NCBI GenBank assembly: GCA_032622095.1
Contig: CP136069.1
Coordinates: 189,897,122-189,961,121, forward strand
Source of the DNA: Siphonodentalium dalli
Taxonomy: Eukaryota > Mollusca > Scaphopoda > Gadilida > Siphonodentaliidae
Length of the DNA stretch: 64,000 bases
Direction: 5' to 3'
In this document: positions 46,074-55,626 of the stretch, piece by piece
Layout: the number at the start of each line of letters is the position of its first letter
Numbering within the stretch: position 1 is the first letter of the stretch
Made by a program: the position numbers and the translations under genes
The notes under the pieces: generated by a model
The model's database searches: none
The model's input: the letters and a program-made list of their open reading frames with translations, nothing else
Told to the model about the DNA's origin: nothing

Positions 46074-46081
46074 TATAAATA
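46074..46081 (+). promoter_or_regulatory. TATA box of the right ATPase gene
   Basis: TATAAATA lies 45-52 bp before the ATG at 46,126, in a short non-coding gap after the TM protein stop. Confidence 0.55.
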
Positions 46082-46125
46082 TAGGTGTATAGAAGAACGA
46101 TCGATTTCACTGATTATATAGGAAA

Positions 46126-47859
46126 ATGAAGTATAAGTGTGAAGAGTGCTTAAGTGCCTATGCTTGGCAAGATAGTTTGAAGCGTCATATCAAAGTTAAA
46201 CACACGCCTTCAGAACAACAACAGCATCATCATCAGCCACAACAACAACAACAGCAGCATCATCAGCAACAACAACAACCACAACAACAACAACCACAAC
46301 AACCACAACAACAACATCCACAACAACAACAACAACAACACCAGCGGGGGAAACAGCAACAAAGCGACATAACATCCTGCTTTGATGATCCAATGGCTAA
46401 TGTCCAAGAAGATTTTATTTTCAAGCATCCATTCACGGCATGCGTAAGTGGACCGACATCTAGTGGGAAGACATACTTCGTGAAAACCTTGCTACAAAAG
46501 TCTGCCTCAAAAATATCACCCACACCTGTCAGAATAATATGGTTTTATAAATATTGGCAGCCCCTATATGATGACATAAAGTATATCGTCACCCCTCAGG
46601 TCAACTTTATACGGGGAATACCAGCAAACTTGGATTCTCTTATCAACCCCCAGTATAAAAATCTAGTTGTACTCGATGATTTGATGCAAACTTCATCAAA
46701 AGACCAGAGAGTTAATGATTTACATTCCGAAGGAAGTCACCATTTGAACTTATCTTTGATAAGTTTGAACCAGAATTTCTACTACAACAAAGATCCGACG
46801 CAACGACGAAATTGTCAATATTTGGTATTGTTCAATAATCCAATTGACAAGGGTTTAATTTCAACATTATCAAGACAGATGTATCCTGAATGCCCTCAAC
46901 GTATGATGCGAGAGTTTTCGGAAGCGACGAGTGAACCGTACGGTTACCTACTGGTGGATTTAAAAGCCGCAACCCCGGACACATTACGGCTGCGACAGAA
47001 TGTGCTAAAAGAGGACACGAACCAACATATGGGTGAATGGAATGGCATGAAATATAATCTCCATAAGGACAGCGAGCACCCAGATGAACAGAATGTGGTG
47101 AAATGTGATGACAACAATAGCCCGGATCAACGGAATGAGATGAAATATGATGACAGAGATCTCCCTGGTCAACGGGAGTGCATGACATATAATTATATTG
47201 TGCCCCAGGGTCAACATAATGGCTATACTAAGGACATAAGGACACCTGGTGAGATCAATGAAATTAATAAAGAAAACCATAAAAACATAGGCATTCGAGA
47301 AGACATGTCGTACCCTTGCAATGACTGTGGGCTTTTGTTCGAAGATCAGCATGATGTCCAGAGACACGTAAAAAACTGGTGTCAAGAAAATAAGTTAAAA
47401 CGAAAATTAACTGAGGACACAGATGATAGTCAGAATAAGAAAATTAAATCGAATGAAGATGAATACTTCAAAAGTTTGTGTGATGAGAGTAGAGATAAAG
47501 CACAAGAAGCATGGAGTGATAACGTGGAAACGTATATGGAAAATGGCTCGACAGAAAAAGAGGCAAAAGTACAAGCTGACAAGGACCTTAAAAGTACAGA
47601 TCTTAAAACTGAAGGCATGAGGCTATTTATGAATGTTTATGCTTGGACAATAATAAAGAATATGTGGCTGCGCAATGGTACTCTGCACAACAGTGTCATG
47701 GATAAAGTGGAGAAATATATGAAGAATGGTTTTGAAGATCGTGATGCAGTGAAAATGTCAATATTAAAGTACAGACCATTGCTAGAAAAGTTCATGGACG
47801 AAACAAATGACACATCTGACGAAAGTGATGACAATTCGGACGAAAGTGACAGTGAATAG
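46126..47859 (+). CDS. C2H2 finger + P-loop packaging-type ATPase, right copy
   Basis: 577 residues, uninterrupted. Domain order: C2H2 finger (C5, C8, H21, H26); Gln/His/Pro-rich linker to about 80; P-loop ATPase core of about 95-295 with GPTSSGKT at 109-116, an acidic pair after four hydrophobic residues at 180-185, and Asn215/Asn217 in a sensor-like strand; a repeat region at 305-380; C2HC finger (C398, C401, H414, C419); a Lys-rich segment; a helical C-terminal domain at about 450-560; an acidic tail. Similar zinc-finger plus P-loop proteins occur as uncharacterised entries in invertebrate genomes, and the core suggests DNA packaging or translocation. Val135 replaces Asp135 of the left copy. 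AATAAA at 47,867-47,872 follows the stop closely. A decayed relative without the ATPase core is at 6,361-6,949. Confidence 0.85.
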   Translation: MKYKCEECLSAYAWQDSLKRHIKVKHTPSEQQQHHHQPQQQQQQHHQQQQQPQQQQPQQPQQQHPQQQQQQHQRGKQQQSDITSCFDDPMANVQEDFIFKHPFTACVSGPTSSGKTYFVKTLLQKSASKISPTPVRIIWFYKYWQPLYDDIKYIVTPQVNFIRGIPANLDSLINPQYKNLVVLDDLMQTSSKDQRVNDLHSEGSHHLNLSLISLNQNFYYNKDPTQRRNCQYLVLFNNPIDKGLISTLSRQMYPECPQRMMREFSEATSEPYGYLLVDLKAATPDTLRLRQNVLKEDTNQHMGEWNGMKYNLHKDSEHPDEQNVVKCDDNNSPDQRNEMKYDDRDLPGQRECMTYNYIVPQGQHNGYTKDIRTPGEINEINKENHKNIGIREDMSYPCNDCGLLFEDQHDVQRHVKNWCQENKLKRKLTEDTDDSQNKKIKSNEDEYFKSLCDESRDKAQEAWSDNVETYMENGSTEKEAKVQADKDLKSTDLKTEGMRLFMNVYAWTIIKNMWLRNGTLHNSVMDKVEKYMKNGFEDRDAVKMSILKYRPLLEKFMDETNDTSDESDDNSDESDSE

Positions 47860-47866
47860 TTAATAT

Positions 47867-47872
47867 AATAAA
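47867..47872 (+). terminator. Poly-A signal of the right ATPase gene
   Basis: AATAAA starts 8 bp after the stop at 47,859 and is followed by a T-rich stretch. The mirror site at 41,357-41,362 serves the left copy. Confidence 0.6.
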
Positions 47873-48016
47873 TTGTACTATGTACCACTTGTCATGTTAT
47901 TTTTCTCTTTTTTCCCTCGCTCACTTGCTTTTTTCGGTGGCGCTCACCACCGTACCCCCATAGCTTTCCGATGAATGGTAACAAGCCATATTTTTGACTA
48001 AATCCTGAATTTTGTT

Positions 48017-48202
48017 TAATTTTAGAATTTTTTTGAAATTTGTGAAGTTTTTGAAGTTTTTGAAATTTTTTGAAATTTTTGAAGTTTTAGAAATTTTTGA
48101 AGTTTTAGAAATTTTTGAAATTTTTGAAGTTTTTGAAATTTTTGAAATTTTTGAAATTTTTGAAGTTTTTGAAATTTTTGAAGTTTTTGAAGTTTTTGAA
48201 TT
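48017..48202. repeat. 9-bp tandem repeat near the right end
   Basis: About 20 units of GTTTTTGAA/ATTTTTGAA/GTTTTAGAA, mirror of 41,027-41,212. The order of variants differs slightly between arms, which shows slippage or independent change since the arms were made. Confidence 0.9.
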
Positions 48203-48353
48203 TTTTTGGACATGTCCAACCGGTATACAAATATACCATGATGCAATACGTGGGCGGAGAATGTAGGTCAAACTGTCTAGACGGGAGTACTGCATATAGG
48301 TCGGATAGAGTTATCGTTCCTGAAATGTAACCAACTGGGGTCCTTATCATCAG

Positions 48354-48518
48354 CCATCGAAGGTGAGAGGCATTTTCTTAATTGATTGTCCAACATATCT
48401 TCCAATACGAAATGAACTCTTAAAAATTATGGGCGACTATTTTGTCAATATTCGACTGATTATTAGAGCGGACCAACTCACAAATATATCAGCCAACAAC
48501 ACATATATTATACAGTGA
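48354..48518 (+). pseudogene. LINE ORF2 C-terminus, 3' part after the palindrome
   Basis: After CCAT at 48,354-48,357 the sequence continues the zinc-binding motif begun at 40,840-40,875. An ERHFL segment is shifted by one base against FLIDCPTYLPIRNELLKIMG, then a stop at 48,516-48,518. The pattern C-X2-C, then H and C about 20 residues on, is characteristic of LINE ORF2 C-termini. The one-base shift and the internal 33-bp duplication show that the LINE was already decaying. Confidence 0.7.
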
Positions 48519-48746
48519 AGAATAAAGCACAGCTCAGACATGCCCCCAAATCTGCAACGTAGTCAAGTGGTTATTTGAGGCCAGATCACAGCTATACTGG
48601 ACAAATTACGTAGTGTTGAATCATGTATGATAACTTACTATACAGAGAAGAATACGATCAATTAATGAATAAATATATGTATATATTATCACTATTATTC
48701 AAATTATATAATGTAAATGTATTGTATGATGTCACATGATACACTG

Positions 48747-49259
48747 TTAAAGATACGGGCGGCGTTGGCGGTGGGTATGCTGTTAAAATATTCACCTCCG
48801 TCAAAACAGAAAGAATAGTAAAATACAGATCTTGTTCTTATACCAATTAGAAATATGGCATAAACAGTATGTTATTGTCAGTGTTTTTCCTTTGTTATGT
48901 AAACTGAAGCAAAAAACGTTACGTTTCCTGGCGTTTGTTTAGATCCGGATATGGTAAACATAAAGAGCGTTGTTTGTTACTGTTTTCCTGATATGGAAAT
49001 AATAAAGAGCGTTTATATCATTTTTGTGTGATTAACCGATAGAATTGCGCTGTGTTATGTAAACAGAAGCACAACTTCTGTAACACGAGCAGGCTCTTGT
49101 TTACGTAAACAATCGTACGTCTTGACGACAATATACTATTTACGCGCTGATTATGTTTGGCATATGAACAAAACCATATATAATTTAATATTCCTTCTGT
49201 TGATGGCGATTTGAACAAATGTGAATATTTCTGCAACGATCGCCGCCCGTGCCTTTAAT
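48747..49259. mobile_element. TTAA-flanked MITE, AGGCACG family, copy 2
   Basis: Ends TTAAAGATACGGGCGG and CCGCCCGTGCCTTTAA. It is the reverse complement relative of 20,774-21,274, with matching AAAGAGCGTT, GTAAACAGAAGCA and AGGCTCTTGTTTAC segments. The minus-strand frame at 49,018-49,236 lies inside it and is not treated as a gene. Confidence 0.75.
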
Positions 49260-49494
49260 ATGATTATACATGGAAACCTTCCCTATATGGCGGCGTATTT
49301 TGCTGAATAAATCTATGTCGACTAATACCGGAATCGATCTGATGTTAGAATTGAAAAATGCTATACTAGATGGCCGGATTTGTCATATCCGTTTAAACCT
49401 GGTTTGACCGCTAAAGCCGTGGTTTGAACCCGATACCGCATGTCTAAATGACGCATTCATCATTCCTTGTTAAACCTGGTCTCGTAAAGCTGAT

Positions 49495-49957
49495 GGGGTC
49501 ATTGTCACAAGTCATCGATCACATTCGTAGCCAGCATATTAAATCGATCACAAATGTAGCCAGCTTTTCTATGGTGATCACATTTGTAGCCAGCTTTTCA
49601 TATTCATCCGAGCCTCAATTAACAAGATTAGGTTAATCTCATTGTTCTGAGTTGATGGATGAGAAACAACATGAATCTTAATTTGATATTAGTTTATCTA
49701 ATAATCTAACGTTTCTGATCAGTGTCGTTAGAATGCTCGAATTATGTTCCAATATAAGTTGATAAACGAAGTCCAGATTTGAAAATGACGTCCACATTTT
49801 TAGTCACGAGCGCGATTACGTCATATTTCGCGCCATATAAAGCATGCAATTAGAAAAGCTGGCTACGAATGTGATCGCCGGTGAAAAGCTGGCTACATTT
49901 GTGATCGATTTAAAAAGCTGACTACGAATGTGACCGGAGCCTTGTGACAATGACCCC
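49495..49957. mobile_element. MITE with triplicated motif in each arm
   Basis: Inverted ends GGGGTCATTGTCACAAG and its near complement at 49,941-49,957. Each arm carries three copies of a 22-25 bp motif, GATCACATTCGTAGCCAGC and variants, in direct array (49,517-49,601 and 49,856-49,935). The 62-codon frame across the left arm is a product of this array. Confidence 0.75.
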
Positions 49958-50852
49958 TCGGCTCGAGGAAGGCACATTGTTTAGCAGTAGTGTCTCTGAT
50001 TTTTCGAGCTAATTAATCGTACTTGCCTAATGCGGACCGCCGCGTTCTATCGGCAGCGAAAATCGATAATTACGACAAGGCGCATATCTTGCTTGGAAAT
50101 TTATAAACGAGAAGCGCTCACACCTATAAAAATATGTGGGGATAATTTTTTTGCCAATTGCGATCATGTTTGTTTTTTTGTTTGTTTTTTTTTTACGTTC
50201 TATAACCTTGCTGTATTTACTAAGGGAATTCGACTGTGACAGTTAATAAAAAAAATAATACATTTAATATAATTATTCATAAGTTAGCGCTCTTGGGTTT
50301 GTTCACACACTGGCGATTTTGATGATTATTGTTCTAAACAGACTTCATATATTGTGTGAGAAAAGTCTTATTAAATTCCCTTATCAAAGCAGCCAAAACA
50401 TACTCCAAAACTTTATATTGAGAAAATTGACCGTTGCATATTCATTCATATCCATTGCTTCCATACATCTAAGACACACTTGTTTATTCGCTGGAATCCA
50501 TATATATATCTAAATCCAATTTAAATATTAATTTAATCTGAAAAATTATAGTGAAATATTTAAATTATGTAACCATTATTGATTGTATTCTGTCAATCAG
50601 GGGTGCCGGGTAGACGGTCGTCACAGGCCACGGCACTCCACACAATATTATACGAATATCAATTCACTTATATTATAATGTATTAACATATTGTATTGTG
50701 AAATTAAAATATTATCCTATCCTAAAACCTTAAACCCGGAAGTAACCCATATCGTTCGACGGTCCATTTAAACCAGGTATAGGCACGCTAGACCTGAGAT
50801 GACGAATTCGTCTTTTCTGGACCGCGGTTCATAGCTGTTATACGTAATGGTT
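49958..50852. other. Non-coding interval
   Basis: Holds short chance frames (69 and 64 codons) without domains. The stretch 50,590-50,700 (GGTGCCGGGTAGACGGTCG then AT-rich) may be a retrotransposon 3' tail but cannot be assigned. Confidence 0.35.
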
Positions 50853-50933
50853 AGAGCACGCGAATTGTTCTTTACCAGAATCAATCGAGTCGAAGATGAG
50901 ATTTATGCTGGTAAAGAACAATTCGCGTGCTCT
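50853..50933. repeat. Hairpin with 26-bp perfect arms
   Basis: AGAGCACGCGAATTGTTCTT and the next six bases at 50,853-50,878 are exactly complementary to 50,908-50,933, with a 29-base loop. Confidence 0.95.
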
Positions 50934-51784
50934 GACCGACTTAGAGCACAATTGATCCCACACAATGCAATAAACTGGAAATGTGCCGTGCGCTGGCCGC
51001 GATTGGACACAATAGCCGATTAGACACGCCCAATAACGTGATTAACATGAATTGATCGCCGTTGAATGTGAATAGATATGTCCGAAACAACACAGACTGG
51101 TCCCAATTTGAAGCGCCCGTGCGATTTGTCTGTTATGAGTTGCATGTGCCTATAACAATGGGATAATCACTGAACTATTCCTTCGCCAGCCTTGGGAATT
51201 GGTGTACTTTACCAAAAATCAGGGAACGATTGCAACAATGGGATTGTGCTCTGAAATTAGTTAAATTGGTGGAGCTGCAAATCTCGATTGATGGCGTGTC
51301 TATAAGGTAGGAGTGGCGCTTTGGTGTCACAATTGATTCATTCTCACACGAGAGTTATTTGAGGTCGTGCCAATACCCATTATACCGGTCTGTTTGTTGT
51401 CCCGTTGGTAATTGGACAGTTTGATTGCAGACTCGTTTCACCAAATCAGCTAGCATCTGACCCCCCCCCCCCCATTAGACCCGGTTTGGTCAAACCGTCA
51501 ATGTGGCTTTAACCCAAGTTTATAAATACTACATGGGGCGTGGATAGAGGGTATCCGTTGGGGGTGTCCAACTTGGAATTTTCAACTGGACTCCCTCTCG
51601 TTCAACCAGACCATGCCCCCGTGCGCTAAATTCCATTTCCATACCCCCCCCCCCCTTGAGATTGAATTTTCCAAATGGTACCTCGTGCTTTCCACCTATT
51701 GGAAATTTCCCACCTGACAGTGTGACATTCCCATTAGGTTGAACATTTTCATGTGATGTCCGTTTTTGTCCAAAATTATGAAAA
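50934..51784. other. Non-coding interval
   Basis: No gene recognised; includes C-runs near 51,461 and 51,641. The minus-strand 96-codon frame near 51,529-51,819 shows no domain. Confidence 0.4.
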
Positions 51785-52661
51785 GTAGGAAAATATGCGA
51801 CTGTTGGGACTAAGAACAAAAATAATTCCCTCTAAATACTGACTCAAATAGAGATTGGCATGTCCCATGTGGGACTAAGGTATACACCCGCATTGAAAAT
51901 GTTCTAAGTCGAAGAAGGGGGATAACTCCACACACAAAAATGAACATACCTCATAATCGCAGGTGCACAGGTTCCCACGGTACTAAATATCTGTGCAAAG
52001 TTTAAAGAAAATTTATCAAAAATTGTAGAAATAAAAGAAGGAATACCCCTGTATTCAAAATTTTCCAAGTCGAAAAAGGGGGTTAACTCCACACACAAAA
52101 AAGTCAAACAGACCTCATAGTGACAGGTACACATGGGGTACTAAATATTTGTGACAGTTAAGTTTTTAAAAAATAGACAAAAAATGTAGGAATAAAAGTT
52201 CGGACAAAATTGCGTCGGACGGACGGGTGGACGGAGGGACGGACAAGTTGATTCCATTATACCTACCCCCCCCCCCCCCACAACTCGTTGCGGGGTATAA
52301 AAATCACACTATATATATGGCAACAAATTCAACTTATTTTTTGTGTGATATTTCCAACTGATCGACTGAGAAAATTTTCAATACGGGTGTATACCTTTGT
52401 CCGAGCTTTATTCCTACATTTTTTGGTCAATTGTTTTAATACTTGGCACAGATATTTAGTACCGTGGGAACCTGTGCACCTGCGATTATGCGGTCTCTTC
52501 GACTTTCTTTTTTTGTAGAGTTATCCCCCTTCTTCGACTTAGAAATTTGTCAATGCGGGTGTATACCTTAGTCCCACCTGGGACAGGCCCATCTCTATTT
52601 GAGTCAGTATTCAGAGGGAATTATTTTTGTTCTTAGTCCCAACAATCGCATATTTTCCTAC
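51785..52661. mobile_element. Inverted-repeat element with GGACGGACGG core
   Basis: The left arm at 51,785-52,000 (GTAGGAAAATATGCGA, GTTGGGACTAAGAACAAAAA, GACTCAAATAGAGAT, AAGTCGAAGAAGGGGGATAA) is complementary to the right arm at about 52,430-52,661. Between them is a partial direct repeat of the inner arm sequence, then CGGACGGACGGGTGGACGG and a C-run before ACTCGTTGCGGGGTATA. GGACGG-rich segments followed by a C-run and GCGGGGTATA are common in bivalve repeats. No coding frame. Confidence 0.7.
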
Positions 52662-52876
52662 ATTCGGTGAGGCATGACAATTCTAACTGTTGAAGTTTTG
52701 ACCAAAGTTGGGGACATCGTACGTGCCCCGTCCCCTTGTCCGTGTGGTTTTGACACGCGTATTCGCAACGTTTTACATGCTTTGGTCCAAATGTTGCACT
52801 AGGGATAACGCTGACTTAGCAAATATGTGCCAACGCGCTAGCTTATATATCGACCGATCCAAGAGTAAATCAGGTA

Positions 52877-53331
52877 TAGGTTACACTGGTGTAAATAAGG
52901 TTCCGAGTGACATCTAGCGGATGCGGGAGGAATATATAGGAGAGAATAAAATAGACACTGGGTCCTGATTGGTCAATAGCCTTGTGTGCTTTTCACATAA
53001 AAAAATCATCACACCTCTTCCCTATGATTTCCCATAGGTAAAATAACCATTGGCACAGGAATTAACCCTTTGTAGTGAAGTTTGAATTTTTTGGTGTGGT
53101 CTAAAATATGACTGTATTTTTTTATGCGGTTCTGACACTAGTTACGAAAACATAAGATTTAAAGGCGAATTCCCTGCTAGACAGACATGATTTTTTTGTG
53201 TAAAAAGTTTCCCAAAATGTAAATTTTTCAGATTTAAAGAAAACTTTGGACCCAACATTTATATTGCCAACACTATACGCTAAAACGTTAGCACTGAGGC
53301 CTATGGAAAACATTTACACCAGTGTAACCTA
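52877..53331. repeat. 455-bp MITE, copy 1
   Basis: Left member of the pair; TIRs as described for the composite. It contains a 63-codon minus-strand frame that is identical in copy 2, and I consider it non-coding. Confidence 0.85.
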
Positions 53332-54229
53332 AAGGGAAAAAATAGCTTTTTATCATTTTTGATTCCTGGGAGTCACTTTAAAGCATTTTAATGCATTTTA
53401 CAGAGCCTGGTCTTTCAGTCCAATGAATATCTCATGCTCGATGTGGCTATTCTTGCTGCTGATGCCTTCTTTCACTTACATCAGCCAAAAAAATAGTAAG
53501 ATTTTTCATAAAAAATGCCAATTTTTCAAGGTATTTTCAAAAAATTTCAAGGTGGTAATAGTCACATGATAATGCAAATGACCCATAACATGGGCATGTC
53601 AACGACACATATATCAATTGTTATAAGAACCTAATTTAACAAGTATTTTGGATTTTATAGCCAGTGATATACAGATATATATCATAAAAGTGTGTCATTT
53701 CCACTGGTGGGTATGGTCATTTGAAGGTTAATAGCACTAAAACTTGGACACATTTAAGAAAATGCTTCAGCAATTCAAAGAGAGCATATCTTTATTCAAC
53801 TAATTCAATATACACCCACATCCAGTTATCTTGGATCACCCTTGCAGACCTGAAAATGTCATATTTTATTCTTCAATGTGCTGATAAAGTCATGCGCTTG
53901 ATGCTCAGCTGATCAGATCTGGACTCAATGACCTCACATCACCAGAAGTTCTCTCATGGAAAGAATATTGAACAGTCTTCCATAGCTGATCCAAGTTTGC
54001 AACACCAGACCCCTAAAACTGAGTGAAAATGGGGCCTGAACATGACTGGTGGTGGAAAATTGTGCTTTTTTGATGAATAATTTGTTAAAGGGGGTGGGGT
54101 TAAATTGTGTGTGATAAATAAAGAACCACAGACGTGATATTGTTTTTGAACACATTTTTTCCATGGATGGGCAATTCTGAAGAAATGTAGGGAGTTACAA
54201 TTATTCCGCGAAAAAGCGGGCTATCGCTT
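53332..54229. other. 898-bp segment between the direct repeats
   Basis: AT-rich with small chance frames (63 codons plus, 76 codons minus). Its ends, AAAGGGAAAAAATAGC and the complement of GGGCTATCGCTTT, are weakly similar to each other. No transposase recognised. Confidence 0.5.
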
Positions 54230-54684
54230 TAGGTTACACTGGTGTAAATAAGGTTCCGAGTGACATCTAGCGGATGCGGGAGGAATATATAGGAGAGAAT
54301 AAAATAGACACTGGGCCCTGATTGGTCAATAGCCTTGTGTGCTTTTCACATAAAAAAATCATCACACCTCTTCCCTATGATTTCCCATAGGTAAAATAAC
54401 CATTGGCACAGGAATTAACCCTTTGTAGTGAAGTTTGAATTTTTTGGTGTGGTCTAAAATATGACTGTATTTTTTTATGCGGTTCTGACACTAGTTACGA
54501 AAACATAAGATTTAAAGGCGAATTCCCTGCTAGACAGACATGATTTTTTTGTGTAAAAAGTTTCCCAAAATGTAAATTTTTCAGATTTAAAGAAAACTTT
54601 GGACCCAACATTTATATTGCCAACACTATACGCTAAAACGTTAGCACTGAGGCCTATGGAAAACATTTACACCAGTGTAACCTA
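54230..54684. repeat. 455-bp MITE, copy 2
   Basis: Right member of the pair, offset exactly 1,353 bp from copy 1. Confidence 0.85.
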
Positions 54685-55320
54685 TAATAATTGCACTCAG
54701 ACATTCTTATTTTTGCGACCGAGTGCTTTCTGTGTCCAATGCCCGACCATTACAGCATCACTTAAAACAGATTGCCGTATAATTCATTATCTGTCCGATT
54801 GTCCAGATTCTAGAGCGGAACCACAACTATGACACAACTATATTGGCATTCGCGTGACAATAAGTGTTCCAGTCTGAGTGGACCCATACATGTCCATACA
54901 TTCGAACGATAACTGGATCAGAGAACAATAATAGAGACATTTCGCAAAATCACTAATACGATTTATACGGATAGGATATATTTTCCTAGTAAGGTGGGCA
55001 CCATCTCAATTTACCTACGATGGTTAATTGATGAGACGGCATATGCCCAATATACTCAGTTACACATATATATTTGATAGGAAAAGTAATGTGTGTCTCT
55101 TTCATATCCCATATTTTTATCCGTGTTATACACCACACGGATAATGTTAGAGCGTCCACAAGCAGGATCAGTGGCACATCCTTGACACATAATTAAACAG
55201 AGTGTGGTATATTTCGTCACACATACGTACCTCCGTGCGTATAAAGATCGAATTCTTGGCAGTATACGTTCAAATCGTAATCCTAATCGTAATCGCGATT
55301 TTGCGAAAAAAAACTCTATA
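54685..55320. other. Non-coding interval
   Basis: Overlapping chance frames on the minus strand (63 and 90 codons) over an inverted-looking ACACGGATAATG stretch; no gene is supported. Confidence 0.4.
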
Positions 55321-55626
55321 ATGATCATAGAAATTTAAACGGTCTATCTGGTCTGACTGATCATAGAAATTTAAATGGTCTATCTGGTCTGAGTTATCAT
55401 AGAAATTTAAACGGTCTATCTGGTCTGACTGATCATAGAAATTTAAACGGTCTATCTGGTCTGACTGATCATAGAAATGTAAACGGTCTATCTGGTCTGA
55501 CTGATCATAGAAATTTAAACGGTTTATCTGGTCTGACTGATCATAGAAATGTAAACGGTCTATCTGGTCTGACTGATCATAGAAATTTAAACGGTCTATC
55601 TCGTCTGACTGATCAAAAAATTTAAA
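55321..55626 (+). repeat. 36-bp minisatellite, eight units and a partial
   Basis: Unit TGATCATAGAAATTTAAACG followed by GTCTATCTGGTCTGAC, starting at 55,322 and every 36 bp to 55,610. Few variants (ATGG, GTAAAC, TTATCTGG). Confidence 0.95.

Larger units (their letters stand above)
40876..48353. mobile_element. 7.5-kb palindromic virus-like mobile element
   Basis: Two arms, 40,876-44,598 and 44,631-48,353, are each 3,723 bp and mirror each other base for base (paired coordinates sum to 89,229) with only scattered substitutions. The ends are CTGATGATAAGG and CCTTATCATCAG, flanked on both sides by CCAT, a likely 4-bp target-site duplication. Each arm carries a 577-residue ATPase-like protein and three or four small ORFs. 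Within each arm the terminal region (distal 9-bp repeats, 3' UTR and ATPase tail) also occurs a second time internally, so an arm is two nested cassettes. No polymerase, integrase, capsid or protease gene is present. It most resembles a non-autonomous, dimeric derivative of a Polinton or adintovirus-like element, but the exact family is not settled from sequence alone. Confidence 0.85.
52877..54684. mobile_element. Composite-looking element with 455-bp direct repeats
   Basis: Two copies of a 455-bp MITE (52,877-53,331 and 54,230-54,684) flank 898 bp of other sequence. Each copy has perfect TIRs, TAGGTTACACTGGTGTAAAT and its complement. The copies appear to differ at only one base (GGGTCC versus GGGCCC). 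TA lies directly outside the outer ends (52,875-52,876 and 54,685-54,686), but the inner junctions lack it. This suggests that the whole 1.8-kb unit moved together with a TA target duplication. Confidence 0.8.

Noticed and set aside
40876-48353. Palindrome as an assembly or sequencing mirror artefact
   Set aside because: The flanks are different on each side, they join as one LINE coding region, and the arms carry real substitutions (for example Asp versus Val at residue 135).
53122-53313. 63-codon minus-strand frame repeated identically at 54,475-54,666
   Set aside because: Identity is explained by the two near-identical MITE copies, not by selection on a protein.
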